Below, piece by piece: positions 11,401-22,178 of a stretch of 30,658 nucleotides of DNA. The stretch's first letter is position 1, and every line of letters begins with the position of its first letter. This stretch comes from Phaeoceros laevis (lineage: Eukaryota > Anthocerotophyta > Anthocerotopsida > Notothyladales): contig JBNGIQ010009258.1 of the NCBI GenBank assembly GCA_049999765.1, forward strand, positions 36,728-67,385, written 5' to 3'. The notes under the pieces were generated by a model. The model saw only the letters and a list, made by a program, of their open reading frames with translations. It had not been told where the DNA came from and ran no database searches. A program made the translations under genes and the position numbers.

Positions 11401-12237
11401 ACGAAGTGCAGAGTTATGCCTTAAGAACAGAAGCAGTTGGTCGTCTTCCAACTTGCTAAGGTCCACACTGTGCGTGCTTATCCAGGTTCTTATTAACTTT
11501 GGGACGTCATCCAGCAATTTTTTCTGCTCATCTCGCCTTGTGGAAACCATCTTTGACGGGTTCAACTTGCTGGTGAGCAAAGCAGCCGAATGCAAACCTG
11601 CACAAAGTAAGAAGCCTGAAGCATTGCTTTCCCTATAAGCCTGTTGGAAGCCAGTGGTAATGACAACATCATCTCGTGACGTTGGATCGGCAACTAATAG
11701 CACAGGTTGTCTTCTGGGCCTGCGAGGTCCTTGCACTGAAGCGAGATAGTTATCCACATCAGTACCGGTCACACAAATAAACACAACGTTGCACAGCTCA
11801 ACCAAGTAGCGCATGAAGTTGCAAGCGATGTTTTTGGTTGAAGCCTCGAGTTCAGCCTCCTCCCCAGGCCAGTAGAATGCGAATAGTCTGTTTGCCTGCT
11901 TGCAAGCATAAATGCCTGGGCCGTCTTCCATTGAGCGTCTCGTTGTTTCATTGATGTCTATGTTAAGCCCCACAAGGACACTCTGCAGCATTTCTTTGTT
12001 GCCAAAAAATCCTACAGTATAGAGTTCACAGCCTTCAAGATCATGCAGATTCAACTTAGTAATCCTTGTGGCCCTAGGACGAGGAAGCAGACTTTGGTAA
12101 AGAGCAGTAACCTCTTCCGGACATAGGACCACCTTATCCACATAACTCCAGTCCAGCTTGTCGCCCTTAGTTTGCAAGAGTGTGTACAGCCTGACAGAGT
12201 CGCCAGGAGCATACTGGGTGCGCGGATGTAATGACAT
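5432..12237 (-). CDS. Giant GBP-like GTPase / Cys-His repeat / vWA protein
   Basis: Coding exons 12237-10870, 10744-8318 and 8209-5432 (minus, phase 0 joins, GT-AG) give about 2190 aa. Residues 1-456 show no domain I can name. Residues about 700-900 have a run of beta-strand-like blades resembling a propeller (weak). A large GTPase domain of GBP/VLIG type starts near residue 1187: P-loop GKQSSGKS (bases 8554-8531), switch region CTDGIWLS, G3 LLDGEGLESSER and, after the second intron, a G4-like CVALKDV near 1302. Residues about 1553-1970 are packed with CxxxC, HxC and GHxGxH repeats, suggesting many zinc sites, and include HGNMRDMKFV. The C-terminus (about 1975-2190) is a vWA domain with an intact MIDAS: DRSRS, the T of GTNF, and SDG. 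Similar assemblies are, from memory, known in Mucoromycota fungi and oomycetes, and GTPase relatives in animal VLIG/GVIN. The start is taken as the ATG at 12237, because a likely 3' splice site lies just before it; an in-frame ATG at 12270 is the alternative. Function unknown; a stress- or immunity-induced GTPase is an inference. Confidence 0.85.
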
Positions 12238-13445
12238 CGTTCTTATCCCTCTTGAAGGCTGTAACAACAAGCCCTGCTTATAGGCGTTGACTGAGCTTCT
12301 GAACTCAGTACAGTCCTGGTAATATGAACAACATCGGCTGCTGCAAAGCTACTCTAGACCGACTGCATTACAGCTCAGAAATGCGCTCAAACAGCTCAGC
12401 TCAAACATGTGAATTTCGCTCTCCTCACTACGTACTAAATGCCTTGCTACATTTTCATGACGAAGCCCAGCCTGATGCACAATCATGCAATCAGGACAAT
12501 TGCGTGCTAATTTGACAGCAACCAGAAATAAGGTTCCCGCACAGTCGACTGCGAGGTCCACAAGCTGCCACAAGGCCTTCATCAACAACACATTAAAAAT
12601 CAATCCAACAAGTAAGCAGAAAAGTACTGCCTATCAGGAAGGCTCACACCTTCTGAACCCAGAATCTACATATACCTGAACAAAAGTGTCGACTTGAACC
12701 GAACCAAATACAACGATCAATACCAGCAAGGTAATTTTTTAGCCCGCACTCCCCTCTGGAAAATTGGAGAAAAGTGGAGGGCCTTGCAGTGATGAGCACC
12801 GACGGACTCTGCATCGCTGAAACATTCGTTTGCTGTGGCGTCTAGTGGCACCAATCTGCATCGTGCGAGCTTGCTGCAAATTGAAGGGACCGCGTATTTC
12901 TCTGTCAGTCGCCTGGAAGCTGCTTGTTTGCGTGTGGGCCCCTTCCTTCCGCTCTTCGGACAACATTTCAACAAACAAACTTGTCAACTTGGCAACTTCA
13001 ACCGGGCACGGCGGAGGAGCCTGTGTGGCTGTGTGGCTAGGGCCTTGTTGTAGCTCAACCTCAGCGGTTCCAATGAGCGCGTCTGGCATACCCATCTCTC
13101 CACAACTGCTGGCCCATGTACTGGTCAAAATCTACCGCAGGATGCGTGTGGTGAGGTGACGCTGCGTGCCAACCAGTGGCAGTGACAGAAGTGACAGGGA
13201 CCTATTTACTTGCCAGTGTCGGAGGTATTCTGGGTCTTTGGTAGTCAATCTCTACCCTAGGCCTGTTCTCGCAGGCAAGAATTGAAGTCACAAGTACCAG
13301 AGGAGTAACAAGTCTGAGATTTTCCGTCAATTCTAGCTGGTACTCACGGCAATTGGATCTTTCTTACGCTGCGTTTACTGAATGCGTCAATTCTTTCACA
13401 GTTTCAGCACTGCTCGCGCTGTCAGGCCATATATTCGTCGTCGGT
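12238..13445. other. Divergent promoter region with possible 5' UTR intron
   Basis: The giant gene (-) and the ABC1 kinase gene (+) diverge from here. On the minus strand a good donor (TTCAG|gtatatg, boundary at 12676/12675) and an acceptor (gttgttacag, boundary at 12259/12258) could remove an intron of about 417 bp, joining a non-coding leader to the exon holding the ATG at 12237. Upstream of that donor the frame soon hits a stop and has no ATG, so the leader would be 5' UTR. A 129-codon open frame at 13128-12739 (minus) has no recognisable domain or clear donor and was not called. Confidence 0.35.
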
Positions 13446-16400
13446 ATGGGATGGGGTGGCGCCGTTGCAAGAAAAATCCGAGTGTTTTGGATCGCTTTAA
13501 TCGTATTTGCAGATTACAAGGTGTACTTTCGAACTCACAGTTACCATCATTTCAATCGGTCGAGTAGAAGTTCCCTGCGCTGTTAGTATTTGTTCTTAAT
13601 GCGGAAGTCAGCACAGACACTTGGATAGAATGTGATGTATTACTCTTGCCATAGCATTAAGTAAGCTGCTGGAGACTGCAGCATTACCATAACGTGCACA
13701 GCTTCGTTGAGGCAGTGCTAGCTGATGAAATCCGCAAAGACTAGCGGTTTGCTAATTGTGTAGCTGTCGTCCTGCTACAGCTGACGCAGAAAAGGGATAG
13801 ATGGACCAAGGAGTCTGAGAAGGACCGTCTGTGGGAACGAACTCATAATCGTAACTCCAATCGTATTCTGCATATGATCAGCAAATTGAAGGGATTATGG
13901 GTAAAGGCAGGCCAGTACCTCTCCACCAGAGCTGATGTTTTGCCTGAGCCGTACATCAGACGCTTGCGTGTCCTCCAAGATTCTCTCCCACCGCGGCCAC
14001 TATCGGAGGTGCACAACCCATTTCCTCATGTTCGTTCATCTGTAACCTCACCTAAGGTTGTTCTGCCAAGTGGGAATCCTTGTATGCGGAAAGTTTCAGG
14101 TCTACTGCACTGTGGAGAGAGAGCTTGGAAAGGCCGTAAGGGAACTTTTCACAAGCTTTGAAGACATACCGCTTGCTACGGCATCCGTAAGGAAATATCA
14201 CTCAGTGTACATCTGCTATTTAGTGTTTATGCTTGTATAGCCTAATCATATTCTTGGATCGTGTTGTCAACATGGGTTTCTTTGGCCAGATAGCACAGGT
14301 TCATCGTGCAACCACAAAAGATGGTTCTGATGTTGTTGTCAAGGTGCAACACACGGGAATTAGGGAGATCATTTTGCAGGTATGCAATCAAGCTGTGGCA
14401 CCAACGTGGTTCTCAGCCTGCACAGGGACATACCAGAGTAGAATAGAGTTTATGTTATTTTTGTGAGACATTTCTGGCACAACTCAGCTTTTCCTCATCC
14501 TGCAGGATCTACAAAATGCTCGGACCGTAGTTCACTGGATAGCTTGGGCAGAACCTCAGTACGATTTTGGTCCAGTTATTGACGAGTGGTGCGCAGAAGT
14601 TCCAAAAGAGCTTGATTTTAACCTAGAAGCTGGTATTGAGGGCTTATATTTGCAGCAGAGGGTGGCTGTTGGGTTCATTCGTTGCTTGATGGGTGTGGAG
14701 ACACTATGTTATTCCTTAATAGAGTAAGCTGTCACTGACCTCTTCCTTTCTGCAACAATGCACTCATGGCTTGCAGAAAGTACCCGCCAAGTTAGCAGGA
14801 ACTTGAACTTGCAAAACAATCACAGTGGTAGTGCGGTTGATGTCATAGTCCCTGACGTTATTCAGGTGAAGCTGCTATCAGCTCCATGCTGCCAAAGTGA
14901 CGTGCGAGCCACACCAGTGTGTCTGACCTGTAGTAACGTTTTGGCAGTCCACGGGAAAAGTTTTGGTTCTGGAGTACATGGATGGTGTCCGCTTGAATGA
15001 TGTTGCAGCACTTGATTCTTTAGGCGTCAACAAACAGATGCTTGTGGAAATGATTACAAGATGTTATGCACATCAAATATACATTGACGGTTTTTTTAAT
15101 GCCGATCCCCATCCAGGTGAGAAAGGTTCACCATATTACTAGTATTGAAGTATTACACTCCAAGTTGACTCAGGGAACGTCATTTGTACGCAGGAAACTT
15201 TCTGGTCAGCCGTCAACCACCGTTCAAGCCTATCCTTTTGGACTTTGGTTTGACAAAAACTCTCACATTTTCTATGAAGCAGGCGTTGGCCAAAATGCTT
15301 CTGGCTTGTGCTGAGGTCTGTGTGTTTTGTACATAATTCCTTGTATTCTTGGCCAGATTGGTTGCTGGTTATGATGTTATTTCAGGGATCTTGACCTTCC
15401 CCTTAAGCAATAACACCAACCTGCCCTCGTGGCTAAAGGCAGTGGTATATTGATATTTCTGTGTAGCTTTTATCTGGCAGGGAGATTATGTGGCCCTTTT
15501 ATCAGCTTTCTCTGAGATGGGCTTGAAGTTAAGACTTGACATGCCTGAGGAGGCCATGGAAGTTGCAAATTTTTTCTTTCGAAGATCCATCCCTGCGAAG
15601 GAAGCCCTCGTACGTTGTTTGTTCCCTTAGACCTGTTGGGAGCAGGCAGTTGGGCGGTGTCCTTTACAATTTCTTTTTCTGATATGACAGGATGATGTGC
15701 AAAATTGGAGCAAAGAAAGAGAAGACCGTTTAAAGCGGATTCAAGAAAAAGCACAGCAAGAAGACAAAAAGAGTCGAATTCGCAACCCTGTACATGAAAA
15801 TAAGCTCTTGGCTTCTCTTTCCGTTTGAACTGTAGTTTCAAGTAGAAGAGCAGCTAGAATGACATGTGTGCTGATGACGGCAAGGGATGACTGTCAGGTC
15901 CACTTTAGGAGGTTGGGCAGGATAGTGCATGATGCATGATACTTGAACGGCCAGGAGACCCTGTGGACATCTTTACCTGTATGGAAGTGATTCTCACATG
16001 ACCGACCTGCAGGTAGATGCATACCCCGGTGATGCAGTTTTCTTCATGCGAGTATTGAATCTGCTTCGTGGTAAGTGATCTTCTGGATAACGACATCTTT
16101 GGAGTGGGAGGCTTGTACAAGGGCAGCTACTACCGTTTGACTTTTTGACTATTTGATAAGACATTAGTGAAGAGTTTATTAGTTGGGCGCTTGTTCAACA
16201 ATCATATGAAAATGCCATCATATCCCGTTGTTGCAGGGCTGTCGGCAAGCCTGAACACTCGAGTTGTGTATTTGGACATAATGAAGCCATTTGCAGAGTT
16301 TGCTCTGTCAAGGTACACAAAGGAGGAACCTAAATGTGGAGAAAGCCTGTTTGGCAGCAGAAAGGTGTTTCTTAGGGTTGCTACATGTAGCAAACAATGG

Positions 16401-18756
16401 TCAAAGACCCATCTAATGACGCATCTAATGATCTGTGCATCTAGAATACATCCTTTAGTCCAAGGATGCCTTAAACCAACGTACTTGCTGTGGCTCTCAG
16501 TTGGTTGCTTGGTTGCATGCTTGCTTTTGCAGTGGGAATCGCCTTGAAAGTAGTCCACATGTTGAGGGCAGTGGCTGGATTCATGATGCACCTGTTCATT
16601 CTGAACTCGAGCAAGGGCTTCGTACTCTTTTGATGGATATTGGTCACCAGCAACGGATCCTTGGCATTCAGGTTGATATTGCTACGCTGTTGTACTAGGC
16701 TAAGTTAGGGTAATGTTCTGCAACACTTGGATGTGGGGTGAAGATTTTGACCTTAATTGTAACAAGGTACTGGGATGGAGGGACGTTTTGCAGGTTTGTG
16801 CATTCGAAGATGGAAGCAATGTGCTGCTAAACTTCGTGGGTGTACTGTGTACTAGTTTTAACAAGGTCCTGGGAGGAGGGACATCTTGCAGGTTTGTGCA
16901 TACAAAGACGGAAAGGTTATCATTGACACGGCAGCTGGAGTTCTTGGGAAGTATGACCCTAGGCCAGTCCAGCCTGACAGTTTGTTCCCTGTCTTCTCTA
17001 CAACGAAAGGTGTGACTGCAGGGCTTATACATTGGCTTATCGATCATGGGTAAGTCAAAAAAAGCCATCCATGGTTGAAGGACATTTGTTTTTTGGAAGA
17101 GATGTGCAGGAACTGACATTGTGTCTCTTTTGGTTTGTGATCCATTTAGGAAACTGAACCTGAGCGACAAAGTTGCAGACCTGTGGCCAGAGTTCGGAAC
17201 TAGAGGAAAAGAAACATGCACCGTAAGAGGAAATCCAGTGTTGGTTCTTGCAGCTATCAATGTTAGAACATTTTGTTAAATTCCTTGTCATCTTCTGTTG
17301 CATTGCAGGTGGCACATGTACTGAATCACACCGCTGGCTNNNNNNNNNNNNNNNNNNNNNNNNNNNNNNNNNNNNNNNNNNNNNNNNNNNNNNNNNNNNN
17401 NNNNNNNNNNNNNNNNNNNNNNNNNNNNNNNNNNNNNNNATCAGACACTCTCAAGGCAGAACCACTTTTCATTTGCAATTTTGCAGAATGCTTGAGTCGA
17501 ATTGCAGCGGCTGAACCGCAAAGTTCACCTGGCAGTAAACAAGTGTACCATTCTCTGGCGTTTGGCTGGCTCTGTGGGGGCATCGTTGAGGTGTTGTCCT
17601 TGTCCTCAGCCAGGGAGATGATTTGGCAGTTTCTGTTCACTTTGATTGTACCCGTGGTCTGAACCGTGTTTTTCTTTGTGCTACATTGTTATTCAGCGGG
17701 TTGCAAAGATGTCATTTCAGGAGTTCCTGGAGGAGACATTCACCAAGCCATTAGGGGTCACTGGAGAATTTTACATAGGAATACCTCCTGGTAAGCTTAC
17801 TGGAAGGAATGCCGATATGTCCCATGAGTTGATACATTCTGGCTCTTCAGCTTTGGCTTTCTGCTTAGCTGTTTTGATCTTGTATTTGAACAGGAGTGGA
17901 ATCTCGGTTGGCCTCTCTCACTACTGACATGGACGAGTTGCGGAAGATAGTAGCAGAAAGCCAGGTCGTGAAAGCTGTGAACAGCCTCATGGGCAATGGC
18001 AGCTCAATACCCGACACTGTTAATCAGGAGGATAGTAAGCATGGGGACTCACCTGGTTTGGCTGGCAACAAAGTGGAAACGGAGGCTGCAGAGATTGTAC
18101 CGGGTGGGGATGTCCTTTCTGCCGCAACAGCTTTGCCTCTTCTTTTTAATGCTCTGTTTGTCAGGCGTGCTGTCGTGCCAGCTGCAAATGGCCACTTCTC
18201 TGCCAGAGCACTGGCTCGGTACTATGCTATGCTTGCATCTGGGGGCCAAGTTCCAGCTATGTCCTCGTCAACCCAGCCTGCACTTGGGAGCCATCCACAG
18301 ATTCCTGCCCTGAGTTCAACACCACCAACCAACGGCAAGGAAGGGTCTAGCAACAAATTGAAAGGGGAAGATACTCGGGTACAAATAGTGGAAGTGCGGG
18401 ATGCCAAGCTGTTTGCTAATCCGAAACTGCTGGATGCAATATTGGGCACGGGAGAGTACAGCGAGTATGTCGTAGAGGGCCCATTTGGACTAGGCTTCAT
18501 GAGGCTTCCTTGTGAGGCATCTGACATTGCGTCGGCTCCCATGCCATTCGGTCATTCGGGCCTGGGAGGGACAACTGCATTCTGTGACGCGGAACACAGT
18601 TTCGCCATAGCAGTTACGCTGAACAAGCTGAACATGGGAGATGTGGTCAGTGAGGTTGTGCGTTTTGTTTGCAAGGGGCTAGAGATGCCTTGTCCTCTCC
18701 GTTTCGCAGAAGGTGGTAAGAGGGGCGTGGACATGTCATTTAACCTGTCCCAGTAG
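13446..18756 (+). CDS. ABC1 atypical kinase fused to beta-lactamase-like domain
   Basis: Homologue of the plant ABC1K proteins with a C-terminal serine beta-lactamase-like domain (Arabidopsis At5g24810 type). Eighteen exons: 13446-13520, 13781-14008, 14100-14186, 14290-14379, 14506-14632, 14777-14865, 14948-15116, 15194-15315, 15481-15609, 15691-15789, 16013-16070, 16237-16312, 16533-16671, 16892-17049, 17150-17222, 17309-17590 (contains the N gap), 17697-17790 and 17894-18756. Total is about 985 aa if the gap is counted as 100 bp. The kinase part has KAGQ (67-70), the Ala-rich loop ATASIAQVH, the VVVK lysine (148), ExD (E195, D197), DPHPGN (285-290) and DFG (305-307). The second domain has SxxK as STTK (532-535), HVLNHTAG and a C-terminal GHSG. 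Both catalytic sets look complete. ABC1 kinases act on quinone and prenyl-lipid metabolism in plastids and mitochondria; what the lactamase part does is unknown. The start MGWGG matches the family's MGWGN start. Confidence 0.93.
16761..16911 (+). repeat. Duplicated intron-exon boundary (decoy exon start)
   Basis: About 53 bp at 16761-16813 (aacaaggtactgggatggag, on through ttttgcag and gtttgtgcattcgaagatgg) recur at 16860-16911 with a handful of changes and one indel. The second copy carries the true 3' splice site and start of exon 14 (VCAYKDGK). The first copy has a usable-looking ttttgcag and encodes VCAFEDGS, but it then reads on without a donor into the real exon in the wrong frame. Confidence 0.85.
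17340..17439. other. Assembly gap of exactly 100 N
   Basis: One hundred N lie inside exon 16 of the ABC1/beta-lactamase gene, between HVLNHTAG and SDTLKAEPLFICNF. The round length is the usual placeholder for a gap of unknown size. The protein is in frame on both sides, but homologues as I recall them have only about ten residues between the matching blocks, so the missing DNA is probably far shorter than 100 bp. Confidence 0.95.
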
Positions 18757-19201
18757 GTTATCACTGTGTTGCTCTCGTCGTGGAGCAGGTAAGCTGTACA
18801 TACAGAGATGTCAGAGTCACTTGGGACAACTGCTGGTACTGTCCAGCACTGTCTGTATCAGTCTGTAGCTATCGGGACCTCATTCTCGAGTAAATCTGCT
18901 CAAGAGACATCTATCTTGCCCAAGAGACGTCTATGTTGCTCAAAACTTGAACTATGCATATGTAGTCCGTGGCGAAGTACTGGTCCTTCTGGCTGCGCAA
19001 CATCCTTGTGATCTGCTACGGTGAGAAGTCAATCATTAAGTACAAGCTTCCCAGCTTTCAAAAAGCCTGCCGTGTTGTGCAAGCAGCTCAGACACAGATA
19101 AGATTCATGCACCTTTCAAGGCAGTCACCAGATCCCTGAGCTTTGCAACAGCAATCGTACAGTGGTGGTAAACGTTTTGAGGTACCTGAGAGCACCAGTT
19201 G
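18757..19201. other. Intergenic between convergent genes, with 20-bp tandem repeat
   Basis: This is the 3' flank of the kinase gene and of the minus-strand zinc-ribbon gene. A 20-bp unit (caagagacatctatcttgcc) is repeated at once with changes (18901-18920, 18921-18940). No coding sequence or RNA gene was seen. Confidence 0.6.
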
Positions 19202-19570
19202 TCAAGTCTGGGGGACTCCACAGAATGGGCAAAACTTGTAGTCAGATCTCAACAGTGGTGCAGAGCAGGACCAACACCGCCGCTCCGCTCCGCTGATTAC
19301 GTCGGGATGGCCTTTAAGCTGAGGAACTTGAGGCACCTGTGGCTCCTTCACAGTCTGGAACTCGCTCAGAGGCATCAAAAATTTGCAATTTTCGCAGAAG
19401 ATTGCGGGATTCTTGCCCGGAGAGCGGTACACTGGGATGAAAAACACCCGGAACACTGTGTCGTACTCAACTAGCGAAGCCGACGATCCACAGCGGGGAC
19501 ACCGTTCCGCTCCTTTTTGCAGGACCTTGCGGACCTCTGGCGCCGCTCCCGCGTAAAAGAAAAAGAACAT
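19202..19570 (-). CDS. Small plant-type zinc-ribbon protein
   Basis: An intact single-exon gene of 122 aa. It starts with the unusual MFFFFYAG, followed by a conserved helix-like segment and CPRC (24-27), a hydrophobic stretch VFFIPVYRSPGKNP, and CENC (59-62). After a Pro/Gln/Val spacer it ends with a second pair, CWSC (99-102) and CPFC (114-117). The four CxxC knuckles give two zinc-ribbon sites. The MFFFF start and the FF-P-V-R-GK block are, from memory, typical of a conserved uncharacterised plant zinc-ribbon family. Its molecular role is not known. It diverges from the MRS2-like gene, with about 760 bp between start codons. Confidence 0.85.
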   Translation of the reverse strand: MFFFFYAGAAPEVRKVLQKGAERCPRCGSSASLVEYDTVFRVFFIPVYRSPGKNPAIFCENCKFLMPLSEFQTVKEPQVPQVPQLKGHPDVISGAERRCWSCSAPLLRSDYKFCPFCGVPQT

Positions 19571-20331
19571 GCTGCCAGTGTCTCAAGCAATCTAATGGGT
19601 CCACACTCTTCACCAAACCGGAAGATTGAGAGAGATGATTCTGCGAGTTGCTACCACTGCCCGCCAAACACCCTCTGCGACGAGTTTCATCATGGCGTGC
19701 TCACAGTCAGCTGAAGCGGAAGCTCTGGTGCCCACGTTCTAGAAGCAACGACTGCTTTGTCACCAGAGGTGGACTGCGTTCACACCTGCATTCTGACCTA
19801 TATGAGCACGCTTCGGGACAAGTTGGTCCAATGAAAGCATACATCGGGAGTTCTCCTGTTACCTTCCAGCAATTGGTGTGGATGATTCAGTGAAAAGCTG
19901 CAAATGTTCAAATTCCGTAGCCATCGAGGCACAACACAGTTTTCCGAAAGACGAATCGAGCAGCCCACATGTTGTACTAGGCGCGTGGAAGCTCCGAATT
20001 GACAGCCTTGCCCTCTCGAACATGCTATTCTCGGGAATCACGTAGAGGCTCTTTCTCTTTCAGAGGTGGCAGGTACAATTACTCCGTCCTCACGTTTCTT
20101 TTCGACCTACTCTATTCTTGCCCTGCACTTCGCGCCTGTGTTTTGCCAGTGGATATTGACGTCCTCGCAACCTTGCTGCCTTCCAGTCATTTTCTGACGA
20201 GTATGATCACTCCTCGTTCCACAACCTGAAAATGCACTCGTCTTGTGATGCAGCATCAGCATTTGCACAAGCTTTCGGGAGGAAAGCAAATGTTGCGGTG
20301 TTACTAGTTTGAAGGAGAATTATCTTGCGGC
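19571..20331. other. Divergent promoter region, zinc-ribbon / MRS2-like
   Basis: The two flanking genes read outward, so this segment must contain both promoters and 5' UTRs. Short open frames occur on both strands, without recognisable features. I saw no repeat or RNA gene. Confidence 0.5.
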
Positions 20332-21867
20332 ATGGCTTTCCCGGGGATTCGAAGATACACGCGCTTGGACACCAAGCTTGAACTTGCGCCCGTCAATGCT
20401 GGGGTTGGAAAAAAGAAGCTCAGTTTTAGTAGTTGGATGCGGTTCGATAGTGGAGGAGTTTCTGAGATGCTGGAGCTGGACAGGAATACTCTCGTGAGAA
20501 GAGTAGGGATTCCAGCTCGTGATCTTCGTATACTGGGACCGATATTTGCGCAGTCGTCCAGCATTCTTGGTAAGAAACAAATCGAACTTTCCAAATTGTG
20601 TGACGGTAATGTTGGAAGCTACATCTCCGTCGGCTGGTTGGTTTGAGTATAGTGTCCACAGTACCTCACAGCGTGCTCTGGATGCAGCCAGGGAACGGGC
20701 CATGGTGGTGAACTTGGAATTCATCAGAGCCATCATCACAGCAGAAGAAGTTTTGCTCCTTTATTCGTCTAATCCGCAAGTCAGAGTATTTGCGGCTCAC
20801 CTCAAGACTCAACTGGCTATCAGGGACTCCACTGTGGTTCATGAAGCAGCTGAAGCTGCTGGAGCAGCTTTACCAGAGCAGCTTCCTTTCGAGTTTAGAG
20901 TTCTGGAAATAGCTCTCGAAGTGGTATGCAGTTACTTGGATACCAAGGTGTTAGGGTTGGAACGAGATGGCTACTTCGCTCTGGAGGAGCTAACCAAAGG
21001 TGTTAGTACAAAAAAACTGGAGCATGTTCGGACTGTGAAGCATGATCTCACACGTCTGACTGCCCGCGTTCAGAAGGTGTTGATCCTTGTTTGACAGATC
21101 CAGTATGATTTCGTATCTTTCTGGGCTTTTAGAAAGTTCTAGCAAGTGGAAGCCTCTGCTACAATTTTAGATCGAATGTTGAGAAACTGGCTGTCTGCAA
21201 TGTCTGTGAAGGTCAGGGAGGAGCTTGAGCAGCTACTTGATGACGATGACGATATGGCGGATCTGTATCTTACACGCAAGTTGATGCAATGGCAAAATAT
21301 TGGTTCTCCACAAAAAGCTGAAATTAGTGTTCAAGAGCTAGTTCTACGACGAAGTCAGTCTAACTCTTACCAGCTTCGCGGTTCTGCGAGTGCTGTAAGT
21401 GCAATAACTACAACGGCCATGGGTGAGAACAACGTGGACGAGCTCGAAATGCTTCTTGAACTGTACTTTATGCAAACTGATAGAAACTTGAACAAGCTTG
21501 CCATGGTAAGTCGAGTGTTGGCAGTTGCGACGTCGTTTGAGCACTACCTTTCAAATGGGGTCGTTAAAGTTCTCAACCTGTTTTGCAGCTCAGGGAGTAC
21601 ATCCACGACACAGAAAACTACATCAATATCCAGCTAGACAACAAGCGAAATGAACTTATGCAGTTGGAACTCATCGTTGCAACCGTATCTCTGTCCATGA
21701 CTTTCTCAACAGCAACGTTTAGTGCCTGCAGTACGAATCTGCCGGCTGTCATGACCAACTCTGAGGTTTGGTTTTCGATTGTGACGGTAGGGTCACTTGT
21801 GATTAGTACCCTCATGTCCATTTTTGTCATGGTGTACGCTCGGTGGAAGATGCTGCTAGGGGCTTGA
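20332..21867 (+). CDS. MRS2: MRS2/CorA-type magnesium transporter homologue, GMN lost
   Basis: Four exons (20332-20569, 20688-21076, 21212-21505, 21589-21867) give 399 aa. Plant MRS2 signatures run in order: DRNTLVRRVGIPARDLRILG, ARERAMVVNLEFIRAIITAE, LPFEFRVLEIALEVVCSYL, RLTARVQK|VREELEQLL, DDDDDMADLYLTRKL, NVDELEMLLELYFMQ and REYIHDTENYINIQLDNKRN. Two hydrophobic segments follow (about 335-354 and 368-391), with the usual basic end YARWKMLLG. Family members form pentameric Mg2+ channels whose GMN tripeptide sits at the end of TM1. Here an ungapped alignment puts STN (355-357, bases 21730-21738) at that place, and no GMN is encoded nearby in this frame. The acceptor of exon 2 is taken as gatgcag at 20687, because it restores ILARERAMVV. 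The protein may therefore be a channel with changed selectivity, a regulatory subunit or a decaying copy. Confidence 0.9.
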
Positions 21868-22178
21868 CAGCGGAGCTATTTTAGTTGCTGCTGGGTTGTC
21901 CAGGCCTGTTGCTGCGTTAACGGATTTATTGGATGGGTAAGTGCCACAGGCGACAGAGTGCATTGAGGTTCTCACGTTTCCGAAACCTTGCTGACCTGCA
22001 CGACTTCAGGATTCACTATGAAGCTTATCTTCACGGTAAATGGTGTATGTGAGGCATAATATTCCCAGAAACGGGTGGACGTTGGGCCGATGATCAACGA
22101 GGTTCCGACTCTCGAGCTGAAAACGGCCTTCCACAGGTAAACTGGATGCGCTAGGGGATAAGAGGGATTACGCAACAT
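21868..22178. other. Short convergent intergenic region
   Basis: About 310 bp separate the MRS2-like stop from the stop of the first reductase on the opposite strand. Nothing beyond 3' flanking sequence was seen. Confidence 0.6.

Noticed and set aside
12739-13128. 129-codon minus-strand open frame upstream of the giant gene, as a possible first exon
   Set aside because: No domain, no clear splice donor, and a better donor/acceptor pair (12675 and 12259) suggests a non-coding leader with the ATG at 12237.
16713-17015. 100-codon frame spanning the duplicated exon start of the kinase gene
   Set aside because: It reads the decoy copy in frame but enters the true exon in the wrong frame; family alignment fixes the exon at 16892.
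21650-21745. A short intron hiding the GMN motif in the MRS2-like gene (cctgcag at 21725-21731 looks like an acceptor)
   Set aside because: Using it would delete TM1, and the ungapped length between the IQLDNKRN block and TM2 already fits the family; no GMN codons are present in the region.
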